From the NCBI GenBank assembly GCA_040954595.2, contig CM082577.2, positions 11,842,001 to 11,906,000 of the forward strand: 64,000 bases of DNA, in the 5' to 3' direction. A program made the position numbers and the translations under genes. Source of the stretch: Balanoglossus misakiensis (lineage: Eukaryota > Hemichordata). Shown in pieces: positions 30,570 to 41,408 of the stretch. How positions within the stretch are numbered: the first letter of the stretch is position 1; each line of letters starts with the position of its first letter. A model generated the notes under the pieces. It ran no database searches and had not been told where the DNA came from. It saw nothing but the letters and a program-made list of their open reading frames with translations.

Positions 30570-32030
30570 TTGACCGCACTTTCGCGATTGCCGACAATGC
30601 CGCATACACATTCACACTTTCATAATGACCTTTTTGGTAACATTATCATAGAGTGTGATTGACAGGATCGGCCCCTTTGACTCTATTAGGAGGTGGATAT
30701 ATCAGATGCACCGACCGTTTATTCCAAGTGCCGCTAACCGATTAATAATAATTATAAACGTGTGAATGGGAGTGGTCGGTACCTTTGGATCATGCTTAGC
30801 GAAAGGCGTCGGCAGTATAGTGGGGCAGTTAACCAAAAAATCGTGCACTTTGGGTTAAAAGCATGAAACTTGGTATACTTATGCATTGACCCATGGCGGA
30901 CATTTTCCAATATGGATCCCAAAATACACCGCCCTCTAGTGGCCAGAAACTGACATTTACACTTTTTCCCCCATTGATGGAACGTTTTGGTCAAGTTTAA
31001 CACTCAAACACAGGAAAGTTGGTTGTAAAACATGATTGCTACCATACATGCCTCTGTATATTATCCTAATTTTGGAACTCTTATATTGCCCTGTTCAATA
31101 ATGGCAAACTTTGTGTGCATAGTATCGCCAAAATTACAATTAAATATCAAAATTTGTAAACAGATGTTTTGGTTGTCATGAACATAGAATGCTATGAGGT
31201 TATCACTTGATGTCATATGTTCGTTGTTAGCGATCTGTGCTGTACAGAAGCTATTTTCACTTATGATGCTGCTCTCATGAAAGTACTGCCGCAGAATACA
31301 CTGCCTATGGTACATATCAGATCATAGTACATTATCATTGTCCAAACTTTAGATGAAACTGGTTCAAACACTAACAGTACTAAAAATTATAGGCAATTAA
31401 TCCACCTATCTGATAAGCTTTGTGTAGATCTCCATTATGTACTGACAGATGATCTGTATGCTCTACCACTAGCACTAGTGCTGCATTTAGAATTAATGCA
31501 TATCGTAATGTCTCTGTCAGACATTATGAGTGTGTTCCGGGCATATTCTAGAACAAAAGATGAAGACATTTTAAGTGATTTGTCCTGTAGCGTTGAAATG
31601 AAGTTTTGTTGAGTGAATGGAATTCTGGACTTTGCAACAAGTTCTTTCCTGAGTTCAATCCACTTCTTCTTCTCTAGAAATATTCTCATTATTCCTGCAT
31701 TCGCTCTACCAGGATCCATAACTTTTCTGTCAGAATTCGCGGTATTTAAATTCAGTAGGAGACGTGAATAATTAACTAAAAATAGTCAGCAGCGCGTCCC
31801 TGGAGATTTCAATCACTGATAGGGGCAAAAGTTCAAATGGTCACATGATATTTTCTTGGCAGGAAATGAGAGCCTAACATATGTTTAATACGTCATTAGA
31901 AAAAAGATAACACGTATTTCACAAGAAACCGTTACGTATCCCACACTTTTTGAATCGCCCGATGTTCTGGAATCTTCGGACGCTTTGGCAGCATGCACCC
32001 ATGTAGGACGTCTGAGGGCGCTCTGGGCTG
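30570..32030. other. Interval with unclassified frames
   Basis: Minus frames at 31435-31719 (IFLEKKKWIELRKELV) and 31061-31315 show no known domain. The text at 30830-31100 has the look of a dispersed repeat but has no second copy in the window. Confidence 0.3.
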
Positions 32031-32034
32031 CACA

Positions 32035-32365
32035 GGGTTAACTACTAACTTAACTACTAACTAGCACTAAGGAAATGTGAGACTGAAAGCAGATATCAAA
32101 AACTCTCAATAAACGGTTATCTATTGCAAGGATATAACTTATGTGTATGTTAGATTCGGTTTCAGTTCAGTCTGATCAGCTCTCAGCCCGCGAGACGGCA
32201 TGGTTTCCAGTTCCGCCCCACGCTTCAGCCGGCCTCATCGATTGGTGCCGCCCCTGTCAGTCAGGTCCCAATGCTCCGCCCTCCTAGGTTCTGGCTGGCC
32301 GTCGCCCTGGGCAACCAACTTCGGCTGTCAGTCATCTGGGGACCAGAATGTAGTTCCACTGCGAA
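32035..32365. repeat. Solo flank repeat shared with 52030-52360
   Basis: Plus-strand text matches the segment between the 3' flank and the core in TatD copy T6 (GTCAGTCAGGTCCC, CCTAGGTTCTGGCTGGCCGT, GCCCTGGGCAACC). No TatD coding sequence follows, so it is a solo remnant. Confidence 0.6.
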
Positions 32366-32929
32366 TAAAAAAGTTCCCACTTCCCATCAGACGAGCCCTG
32401 AATTTAAAATATGACACCAATGTGCACGTAAAGTACATTTTGTGAGAGGTTTTTCAACTTTTTGATTTCGGCATACTGTCAAGTGTGTTTTGACACGTTG
32501 TACGTGATCCTTGAATTCAGCGACTTGCTTTTTGAACGTGTCAATAAAGTCCCACACTGTCTGAGTCGATTATTCACATGACGCTCTTACTTTTGTCTTT
32601 ATCGTTAACTACAACCCTTTTCCATTGACTGGCTTTTTGTGGGAGTTTCTCTGCAAATCTGTCGATGTCATGTTTTCAATTTCTTGTAGAAACGATACAG
32701 GGTTGACTGGTACAGTGACTTCCCGCCGACGAGTTTTCATTTGCAAAGGCATGTTTTGATGTTTTGTACACAGACAGGTATGACGGGTATATTCTTTTAT
32801 TCATGCAATGGGACATCAGTTGCAGCCCAATATTGTTTTGGGTGATACGTATAATTGCAAGCCTGGGAATCAAGCGACGGACTGTGGAACATAAATGTAA
32901 CTTCTATGGATTAGCTGTCAAACCTCAGG

Positions 32930-33180
32930 CTTTGTTCGCTTATGATGGCATTTAGAGGAGATATGATGATAATCGTCACTGCCCTGTTCTCTCCAATGTA
33001 GGGAAGGGACTCAAATATAAGTGTTTTCCCGTAGACTTTTGGCAGGACACCAATGCAATCACCATTCAACGATGCCTTCAGACAGTCTAGTAGTTGCTTT
33101 GGCTTGTATCCATAGTATGGTACAGATTGTTTCTTATTAAGGTTTGCCAAAAGCATATTTAGTTTTGCATACAAACTTCA
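32930..33180 (-). pseudogene. RecQ-like helicase N-terminus, decayed copy
   Basis: Matches 40955-41257: YGYKPKQLLDCLKASLNGDC, then LPKVYGKTL and ISPLNAII. The P-loop GYGKS is degraded to VYGKT, and the start region is out of frame. The relic has no further helicase motifs. Confidence 0.65.
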
Positions 33181-33600
33181 ACTTTGAAGTTAGCGCCATG
33201 TTTTTTACTTTTTGCCTCCAGCCGTTTCTGTGTTGGGAATACCTTTCTGCCAATCACACTGCTCGTATTTATTAACCTCCCAGCAGAATAACAAACCACA
33301 CAATTGCGCCACATGTCAGTGTATTCCAAGCGATGGTCAGGTAGTTGCCTAAAACAGTATGTTATTTTCGTGTTGCCTTACGGTAACATCGACAGCATTG
33401 ACCTCGCTTGGATTTTGACTATCCACCCCCAAACCCTGTAGCTGTCGTACCAGCAACATCGCTTTGGTCTTTGTAATTGTGGATTGTCAGGGTATTTACT
33501 CCGCAAATATTGGAAAAGAACATAGGAATCACCATATCAATGAAATGATAAAATAAAGTTTTCCACCTCTTTTAGTCGATCTTAAAACATTATACTTCGA
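33180..33600. other. Non-coding interval
   Basis: No supported gene. Confidence 0.35.
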
Positions 33601-33602
33601 AA

Positions 33603-34173
33603 TTACTTGATCAGAATAGCCTTCGGTTGTCGAACAAATACACGCCAAAACCTCCCATTATCTTTCCGGCGTCTTCTGACAAATCTGTGATCATCTCCAC
33701 GATGGATTGTGGACATGACACACACTGGTCTATTGTCTTTCCATTGCTTTGTTAAGACTTGCCCATCCCTAAAATATCGCATCCCACCCTGTTGTGTACT
33801 CCTCTCCCACTGTGGATCTTTGAACAAAAAAGGAAACCCCCGCCTCGTCTTCAAAACAGTCCCACAAGATAGTGTCCCATGATCATAAGTGCATTTAGCA
33901 AATTAGGTGGTGTATAGTAATTATCAAAATAAACCTGGTATCCCTGCGCATTAATTCTTTCACCTAATCTCATAATAACATCATAACCCAACTCATTCTC
34001 AGCTGTCATCAATAGGACATCAGCGCGATGAATAAAGAAAAACTTACCTTGCACCACAACGATTGACGGTTTATCGGTTCATCTCTGCCGGATTCTTCTG
34101 ACGAGTCAGTTGAAAACTCATCGAAAACATCATCGGAGTCACTGCTACTTGAACTTTCACGGTCACTCATCAT
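33603..34173 (-). pseudogene. piggyBac transposase with internal deletion
   Basis: From ATG at 34173 the frame opens with an acidic Ser/Asp-rich N-terminus (SDRESSSSSDSDD), usual for piggyBac. It then jumps to the DDE region LGYDVIMRLGERINAQGYQV, YFDNYYTPPNLLNAL, then RYFRDGQVLTKQWKDNRPVC and MSTIHRGD. Most of the N-terminal and early catalytic region is missing, and the frame shifts near 34030 and 33853. It keeps the D of YFDNYYT and the KDNR block. Confidence 0.8.
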
Positions 34174-34209
34174 TGTACAATCAAAACAAAACTTCCGAAG
34201 ACTCAATGA

Positions 34210-34685
34210 TGAATATTCTGCAGATAATGAATAATTCAGTTAGGTTGCAAGTCACTGCGTAAATATTTGAATAAAAAATGCGCTGACTAATTTGCATATT
34301 TGCAATCGGAATTTTTTCGGCGCAGCAGAAAACGCATCGAACTGCTTTATAACAACTACAAGTTATGGAAAAATATTCTGTATCTTCAATTTGTTTAACA
34401 AATTCCACCAATCTCTTAATTCAAACTCCAGGAATTGATGGTATATAGTCACACCCTCCTAAAACACTGAATGTAAATAAACTTCAGGAATGACCATTTC
34501 TCCATTTCAAAGCACTTCTGAAGTTCACTGGCATCAACCATAAAGTGCTGTTCCAAACTCGGTATCGGTTTTGGTGAAAACCTGTAATCATATTTGGAAA
34601 ACAATATAACTCAGAAAATACTACTACATGACATACTTTCTATTGTAAGCAAAATCCAAAAATGTTAAGATCGTCATACTTTAAC
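34210..34685. other. Non-coding interval
   Basis: No supported gene. Confidence 0.35.
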
Positions 34686-34689
34686 TAGA

Positions 34690-34845
34690 CTAATGACACT
34701 TTAATACTCTAGCTGCTCCATAAGCAATGACATCAGAGTCTATTGTGATGATGCCATAAACTTTGCCACACATCGACAAATAGGCCGTCTGGGCATCTGC
34801 CTCATATGGTGCAACTATGTATTCTACGTTATGTTCACGAAGACT
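34690..34845 (-). CDS. XPG I-region exon (EXO1/FEN1-like), copy 1
   Basis: Acceptor CCTGTTTTTATAG precedes 34845. The peptide LREHNVEYIVAPYEADAQTA, then AYLSMCGKVYGIITIDSDVI, is the internal (I) motif of XPG-family flap and 5' exonucleases: EA and DSD supply metal-binding residues, here EADAQ and DSD, all kept. The frame ends at TAG 34690 or splices before it. The N-terminal XPG motif was not found. It lies 71 bp downstream of an SH3 exon. Confidence 0.7.
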   Translation of the reverse strand, partial: SLREHNVEYIVAPYEADAQTAYLSMCGKVYGIITIDSDVIAYGAARVLKCH

Positions 34846-34916
34846 CTATAAAAACAGGCGTTTTTAATTAATATAGAAAATGTGTATCTGTTTTCTGTTA
34901 CAGACAGCATACTTAC

Positions 34917-35180
34917 TATTTTTTCTCAATGGCAAAGGCGATGTTGGTGGTGTGGGCGTCAACAGCTCCTCCCCCAAGTACTTCACAAAGTTTGCTGGGA
35001 ATGACCCAGCAAACTCCCTACCTCTGACTGTACCAATAAGCCATCCTCTTGGCTGTTGAGGGGTACTATGGAACTTCCATGGTAACCCCCCAACTTCAAT
35101 GATATCATCCGTTTTCATAGACAGTTCAGTACTGCTCTCTGCAGTAAAAGTATGACACACTTTGTACAGGAACATTTTCT
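34917..35180 (-). CDS. SH3-domain exon (p85-like), copy 1
   Basis: The minus frame encodes YKVCHTFTAESSTELSM, DDIIEV, GWLIGTVRG and GSFPANFVKYLGEE, then a Pro-rich TPTPPTSPLPLRK. The ALYDF-equivalent, WL and FPxNFV positions define an SH3 fold, closest by eye to PI3K regulatory-subunit SH3 domains followed by a proline stretch. Donor GTAAGTATG follows 34917. The next exon is XPG-like, but the phases do not match in this copy. Confidence 0.65.
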
Positions 35181-35484
35181 TTTGGGAGATGAATAAAGAC
35201 AAAAGACAACTTACAAGTCACAGAAACAGAGGGATTCATTAGTTTCATGACTTTATTATAATATGCTTGGTGTGAATCCTGCTTGCTGATTGGCAAGAGC
35301 CAGGGTTTATATTCTCGCAAAAAAATGGACCAAGAACAGTGAATTGAAGGTTACCTAAACCAGACACTTTTTTTCTCAAAATGGACAGTTTACTTACAAA
35401 TCAGATGTGGTTACTGAACATGTGTTCTTAATTAATATAGAAAATGTGTATCTGTTTCTGTTAAAGACAACATGCTTACTATTT

Positions 35485-35735
35485 TGTCTAACTGGCAATG
35501 GCGGCGTTGGTGGTGTGGGCGTCGACAGCTCCTCCCCCAAGTACTTAACAAAGTTTGCTGGGAATGACCCAGCAAACTCGTTACTCTCACTTTACCAATA
35601 AGCCATCCTCTTGGCTGTTGAGGGGTACCATGGAACTTCCATGGTAATCCATCTTCTTCTATTATATCATTTTTATTGATACTCAGTTCTTTACTGGTTT
35701 CTGCCTGGAAATTATGGCAGGCTAAATTGTACAGG
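35485..35735 (-). pseudogene. SH3-domain exon, copy 2
   Basis: Minus-strand repeat of the SH3 exon (EFAGSFPANFVKYLGEE, then TPTPPTPPLPVRQ) and its donor GTAAGCATG. Stops occur in the N-terminal half. No XPG exon follows; the intron start is conserved and then diverges near 35400. Confidence 0.6.
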
Positions 35736-35779
35736 CTGACATAAGGATGGCGTGGCTGAATGCATGACTTATCCCACTT

Positions 35780-36157
35780 TTATATATCCATACCAGTACA
35801 CTCTTCTCCAAGATTGACAGCACCGACTAGCTTGTTGATGCCACCTTGATTACATATTTGAAGGTCTTTTTTGATGGCCATTTCATCGAAGACCACTCCG
35901 CCTGAATAACCCGAAGTAGGGACTTCTTTTCCGCTGCCGTAGCTTTCATCCACTGGAACATGTCTTCGTTGAATCCGGGTTTCTGATCAATTACGTTTTT
36001 GTATATTTGGAGTAGTCTTGAAGAAGGCAGGACCATATACCCACTTTGTATAATGTCCTCGTACCCCTGGGTGTTCTTAACCATAACTGTTGCGCAAACC
36101 TTATGATTTCTCTTTCCTGTTTGCCTTGCATGACATCCCTTACCTAATTCTGGTACA
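35780..36157 (-). pseudogene. P-element/THAP9-like transposase fragment
   Basis: Acceptor GGTATATTTTCAG precedes 36157. The frame encodes GYEDIIQSGYMVLPSSRLLQ then GFNEDMFQWM, the L-x-x-SG-x-LPS-x-x-L signature of P-element-type transposases. After a frameshift it gives GGVVFDEMAIKKDLQ, whose Asp in DEM is the first catalytic residue, and KLVGAVNLG. It stops at 35780. No THAP domain is adjacent; a coiled-coil exon that may belong to the family is at 47109-47347. Confidence 0.65.
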
Positions 36158-36229
36158 CTGAAAATATACCTAAGGTATACTTTCTCAAACAAAATAGGTA
36201 CTATTTAGGTATACCTAAAAATGTACACA

Positions 36230-36440
36230 CAAATAGTTATACACCGAATACAAATCACATGTGGCATTGGCAAGCAGATGTGACCTTATATACAGTATAA
36301 ACATGGAAAAAAAGTTAACAACAAACATGTCTAAACAAACACATATGACTATCAACTTCTTTCAGCCAACCCTTAGAGAGACAGACAAGCAGACACGCTA
36401 ACTGACCTGCAATGTCAATGTGTTATTACCCTTATGAAAA
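36230..36440. repeat. Repeat shared with 46780-46990
   Basis: About 200 bp, including CATGTGGCATTGGCAAGCAG and CAACCCTTAGAGAGACAGAC, present at both loci in the same orientation. At 36 kb it lies upstream (minus sense) of the P-like exon. At 47 kb it lies downstream of the coiled-coil exon. It is probably intron or body sequence of one element. Confidence 0.75.
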
Positions 36441-36467
36441 TAAAGGCCTTGTCGCGATACATTGCGG

Positions 36468-36735
36468 CAGCTCTACAGTAGGTTTGCTGCAGCTCTACAG
36501 CAGGTAGACGCAGCAGAGCCGATTTTTCGCATGCAAATTAGGTGATTCTGCAAAGCTGCCGCAGAGACTGCCGCATCCTTGCCGCAGCCAGTACATACGC
36601 TACAGAAATGCTGCAGCCCTGCCGCACTGACAGCTCTGCAATAGGTTTGCTGCAGCTCTGCAGCAGTTAATGTGGAGACGTGGCAGAGCCATTTTTTCAC
36701 ATGCAAATTAGGAGCATATGCCCCCCCCCCCCACA
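36468..36735. repeat. CTGCAGC-rich direct repeat
   Basis: Two copies spaced about 163 bp (36478 and 36642) share GGTTTGCTGCAGCTCT and CATGCAAATTAGG, with GCCGC/GCGGC inverted motifs between. A C-tract lies at 36721-36734. It is a likely non-autonomous element or satellite seed. Confidence 0.5.
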
Positions 36736-37165
36736 CCAACCGGGATAATGATGATCCGCACGCAACCACTCCTGCCATACCATATTCCTTTCTCCAAAGC
36801 CACCATTATGATGTGAATTGCTGAATGATTGTGCTTAGTTGAACTACTTTCTATGTACATTAATATTGATACCTGGGATATAAAAATAAAGGATATTAAG
36901 TGCAAATTGCATTTCTTCAAATATTTAATAACCTAACATACACTGTTTTCAAATACAGTATTCCACATTGGTTTAAAGTTATGAACATTCTCGAAGAATG
37001 TACAATGACGCTCTTGAACTTATTAAATTTCTTTACCACCAAAAGTCATTGGAAAAAAAGGCTGTCCATGTCACAATAATATTTCATTGAACCAGGTAGA
37101 CTTCACAACCAGTCTACAATGGTACACCCTCCAAACTAAGTGTACCCGTAATTACCCCCTTTATC

Positions 37166-38386
37166 TTACATGGAATTGGATATTATAAAACAGTACGATT
37201 TGCGAAAATGCGCTTGTCTGACAAAGGATACATGCTTGCACATCATGTTAAGAAAGGCTAATTCTGCTCTGCCTGTAATGGATTCTATCATTTGTGGTAT
37301 TGTTTGAAGGATATTTACCGACCCTACAATCTGTAAATCAACATATCGTTGAGTACCATAGAACAAATTCATCAGATTGCCATTCATGTCGTCAAAAGGA
37401 AAGCATGAGTATGACCAAAATGGACCCAAATCCCAAACACTCAACGGTAGATGAAGAAGAGAATGCATATTTAAAGTACAATGATGCAGTCCGTACAATG
37501 ACTCAAACATGTACACAAAATGCCTCAATAAAACTTCACTTCTTTCAATATCAAGATCTGCAACACTATCTTTGCAAAGATTAAACATCCCTTCAACATA
37601 GCTAGAATAGTGATAATAGTACATTGCTGGCAGTAAGTCTGCTAAAATAGGCAAAGAATAGAAAAATAACCATGATCTCATTCCTGACGCTTTCCAATAT
37701 TTAAAATGAGAACTTATTGCTCTTGGAATTCGTGTAATTATTGCAAGGGGTTTTATCTGTAGGAGACGCTCGTCAATCAAATCCAGATATCTTATCAATG
37801 AAAACTCCTCGGAAGAGTATTAAGAACCACAGACTATGTAAACATTTCGCTATACCCATCAATGCCAAGTGCATATAATCAATTGCAGTACTTCTAACAT
37901 AGTCATAGAATTTAAAATTCATTAAAAATGAAGGCCCCTTTATTCCATTGACTATTTTCCCTGTAGCAACTGATTCCATAGCATTATCCAACTAGTAACC
38001 GTGTCCAATGATTCTTTAGCTGTTCTTGGGTCTTTAGGGGGATCATCTTTGTTGTATGGGAAAACATGTACATGGCCCCTTTTACTTGAAGGGTGGGTTT
38101 TTCCTGGCTGCGAACATCTAGGACAGCCAAACTTACCATTAAATTGCACACAGTTCATGGCCAAACTTTTAGCTGGGAGATCAGCTGTACCACATAAAAG
38201 AAATGCTTTAATATTTACAATCCCATGCCCATCGACTGCAACATCAAGACCAGAAGATTCAAGAGTTTTTAGACTCTTATGAAGTGGACCAGTGAAATGA
38301 GGCATAAAAGGCTTGTTTTTCGCCAAACCATAATCCAGCGAAAATAATGTTTTCTTTAAATCGTCTAATCTTAGGGGGCAACTCAT
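37166..38386 (-). pseudogene. tnp2-like (Transposase_21/CACTA-related) transposase
   Basis: Three consecutive minus frames cover about 400 codons: CGTADLPAKSLAMNCVQF then GKFGCPRCSQPGKT and GHVHVFPY; NGIKGPSFLMNFKFYDYV and AIDYMHLALMG; then HFKYWKASGMRSWLFFYSLP, HCTLNMHSLLHLP, LGPFWSYSCFPFDDMNGNL and GTQRYVDLQI. This is the order of animal tnp2/DUF4218-type proteins. Frames shift by one base near 37990 and 37820, so the copy is inactive. A second, shorter copy is at 45594-46104. Confidence 0.7.
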
Positions 38387-38508
38387 TTATGGAGATATAC
38401 ATTGGCCAGATTGGAAAATCCATCAACATCACATATAAAATAATATAATATGAATAGAATAAAACTGATTCACAAAATATCAAAGAGCTACTTGTTGGGC
38501 ATTTGATT

Positions 38509-39918
38509 TTAAGTTGGATGGTGTTTGTGTATTGCAGAGGGATGTTTGTGTGCAGTAATCACGCTGTACATACCATGCAAGCTCTTAAGTTTGGCATACT
38601 CCGTTTGCAAGTGTTCAAAATCACGGGTTAGTCTTTGATTGGCTTGTTCTAAGGCAGGACAGGATTCACAACTACCAAATGGAGTTGCTATGTCACGATT
38701 AAACTCATCGTGGAGGGAAGAAAGCGCACGTGATGCGATCTTTGCTAACTTTGAAGCCTGGCGCGTGTTTTTCACTGGAAGCAGCAAGAGTCGTTGGTGG
38801 CAATAATTTCCAGTAAAGTCCCGTTTCGTCGGCATTGTACAGCTGCTCGGTGGTGTAGTTTTCATTTTCAATAACATCTTTGAGTTTTCTGATGAACGGC
38901 TCGACTTCGTTTTCATTTGATGACAGTTTTACGCCCTGGACAGCTATCTGACGGATACCGTGTCTCTGTTTGAAATTTTTTAACCAGCCGGTGCTTGCTT
39001 TGAACTGGGACTGATCACCATGAAGCTGCTCGTCAAACCACTTTGTTTTTTCGGTGATGATCTGGCCAGATAACGGGGAACCCCTACTTCTCTCTTGAGT
39101 AAACCACGTGAAAACGGAGGTCTCCAGGGCATCGTCCTTGGCTGTCTTCATTATCTTTCGCTTGAGGCCGGCGTCGGTGTTCATCTTGCTGGCATAGTCG
39201 CGCAACTTTGCTTACTCTTCCTAATGTCGGTTATGGTGGATTTCCCGACACTCATGTGAAGGTTTAGTAGCACTTTCACCTTTTTCAAGACGATCGATGA
39301 TCAATAACTTGGCGTTGATGTCGAGCACGTGACGCATGCGTTTCATTGATGACGTAGCCATGATGACGTAGACAGTGATGGCGGAAGCAGAGCGATGTCA
39401 GTTCGATGTTACCAGATCACTACTGGAATTACGAATGGTCCAATTTCCCAAAACCCAAGGGTTTTTATACGCTTCTAGCTAAGCAGTTATCACTTTTAAT
39501 TTTGACGGATTGCCACAAAATGCTGCAAACGTTTAAAGAAGAAGCCGACCATCGGTCGCAACTTTTAGCAAGGCCGACAAAGGGTATGCGGCTGAACTGA
39601 CCATGCCATTGTTGAGCGGTTTATTTTCACACCTCTTGCGATTCCATCCAAATGATTCATACCTGGGGATACAAAACATTAACACTTTAAGAATTAAAAC
39701 AAAAGGCAAATGGGCGGTAAGGTTGTTTAAAGAAATAACTTTATTAAAGAGGAAAGTGCTGTACGATAATGCCATCCTTTGAAAGCAAGGGCCGCGACCA
39801 TCAATCAATGATTAAGCAGGGGTATACGCCAACATGTAGACTTTGTGGGGGACACGGAGTGAGTGCGGATAACCGAACAATTCGGATAATTGACGTTCGG
39901 ATAATCGACGTTCGACTG
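38509..39918 (-). mobile_element. Tigger/Jerky-like pogo element, 5' part with transposase
   Basis: The right end at 39918 reads CAGTCGAACGTCGATTATCC on the minus strand, a Tigger-type terminal repeat. A TA target follows at 39919-39920. Inside, minus frames give MATSSMKRMRHVLDINAKLL (about 39360), a frameshifted HTH with VGKSTITDIRKSK, then the CENPB-type domain (STGWLKNFKQRHGI) and YNADETGLYWKLLPP with the first catalytic Asp. The frame shifts again near 38760, and no left terminal repeat was found, so the element is 3' truncated. It is inserted in a copy of the XPG exon. Confidence 0.75.
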
Positions 39919-39948
39919 TATGTATTCAACGTTATGATCATGAAGATT
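39919..39948 (-). pseudogene. XPG I-region exon, copy 2 (cut by Tigger)
   Basis: Acceptor TTTATATTTATAG precedes 39948. The first ten codons (NLHDHNVEYI) match copy 1, and then the Tigger end begins exactly after the TA of the AATACATA target. The intron upstream matches that of copy 1. Confidence 0.65.
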
Positions 39949-40023
39949 CTATAAATATAAACAGGCGTCTTTAATTTATATAGAAAATGTGTATCTGTTT
40001 TCTGTTAAAGACAGCATACTTAC

Positions 40024-40145
40024 TATTTTTCTCAATGGCAAAGCTGGCGTTGGTGGTGTTGGAGATACCAGCTTCTCCCCCAAGTACTTCACGAAGTTTG
40101 CTGGGAATGACCCCAGCCTTTTCTCCACCTTTAATTCTTCCCCGT
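40024..40145 (-). pseudogene. SH3-domain exon, copy 3 (C-terminal half)
   Basis: Encodes GSFPANFVKYLGEKL then SPTPPTPALPLRKI and donor GTAAGTATG. Because one A fewer is present in the A-run, the exon ends in phase 0 here and would join in-frame to the XPG exon start at 39948. The N-terminal half of SH3 is frameshifted. Confidence 0.55.
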
Positions 40146-40209
40146 CAGCCAACCTCTCAACCATAAAGTCTCCATTTTAAAACTCTACATGGAAAACTTA
40201 CATTATATA

Positions 40210-40930
40210 TCTTCCTGGACATTTGTCCAGAAAGGACTCCATAATGGTCTCCATCTCCCATTTTTGTAAGTGGTGCATGGTGACCTGGTGATACATGATT
40301 GAGAAAGTATGCCATAACAATAAATATTCTCAAGCATAAAGTCTCCATTTTAATACTCTACCTGGAAAACTTACTTAACTTGAGTAAAGTAAGTTTCAAT
40401 ACTTCAATATTTTATTATACAAATACAAGCAAATAATCACAAACTTTCAGCACTGTGTTAAAATCAAAATCCCTGAATGTAAATCAATCTTCTAATCTCC
40501 AAAAAATCAGCGACGGCACTTGGCAGCAGAAGTCTGCTCGTAAGCTTTCATTCTGGATGATTTCTTCCTTGGTCAGTCAGATTTTTGGGGGGCTGAAAAG
40601 AAAAAAATTAATATGTTGTTATGTTGTTTTAAATTTAATGTACAGAATTGTTTTTTATGTGCAATGCTGTAGCAGATGATTAATAAAATATTGTGATGTA
40701 TAACTTTAACCTGTCACCATTGCAGTTAAAAGTTGGATGTCATCATTTTGTTGCCTTGAGCTTGACATAACTGGACTTTCCATCAGTATTGATGATCCTT
40801 CTGGCAAATATACAATACTTGTTGTGTCTGTTGTTGATTCTTCAGTGGTTTCTCCGGTACTTGCAGGTATACTGTATTCGGGACGTCAATTGCACCCTAA
40901 TAGTATTTTTGGGTGATACGTAAAATTGCA
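40210..40930. other. Interval with one weak exon
   Basis: A minus segment at about 40712-40868 is open (GETTEESTTDTTSIVYLPEG) with a possible donor GTTAAAG. It is Ser/Thr-rich with no domain. Otherwise non-coding. Confidence 0.3.
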
Positions 40931-40954
40931 AGTTTGGAATCATGTGACTTCTAT

Positions 40955-41257
40955 GGTTTCGCTGTCAAACCTCAGGCTTGGTTCCCTAATGATGGCATTT
41001 AGTGGAGATAGGATGATAACCGTGCTGCTCGATGCCACTTCTCCGTTCTCTCCAATGTAGGGAAGGGACTCGGAAATTAGTGATTTTCCGTAGCCTGTTG
41101 GTAGAAGACCAATACAATCCCCATTCAACGATGCCTTCAAACAGTCTAGTTGCTTTGGCTTGTATCCATAGAACCGTACAGATTGTTTCCTTTTAAGGTT
41201 TGGCATACAAACTTCAACTTCGAGGTTAGTGCCATGTTTTTTACTTTTTGCCTCCAC
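40955..41257 (-). pseudogene. RecQ-like helicase N-terminus with intact P-loop
   Basis: The minus frame reads FYGYKPKQLDCLKASLNGDC, then LLPTGYGKSLISESLPY (Walker A, motif I) and VIILSPLNAIIREPSLRF (motif Ia). It stops at 40940 with no DEAH box downstream. It lies directly after the SAP-like C-terminus of the 41.4-45.4 kb gene on the same strand. The decayed copy at 32930-33180 shares its whole length. Confidence 0.7.
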
Positions 41258-41346
41258 CCATTTCTATGTTGGGAATAACTTTCGCCCAATCACAATGCAT
41301 GTACATGTATTTATTAAGGCCAGAGAGAAAAAGAATCTTGTTCATC

Positions 41347-41408
41347 GGGGGGGGGGGGGGGGGGGGGTTTGTGTCATCGGTTTCAAAATCAGGCCGACCC
41401 CCCCCCCT
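41347..41408. repeat. G tract and C tract pair
   Basis: About 20 G at 41347-41367 and 9-10 C at 41399-41408, able to pair. Low-complexity sequence. Confidence 0.8.

Noticed and set aside
36473-36778. 101-codon minus frame rich in Cys and Leu
   Set aside because: A by-product of the CTGCAGC-rich repeat, not a protein family.
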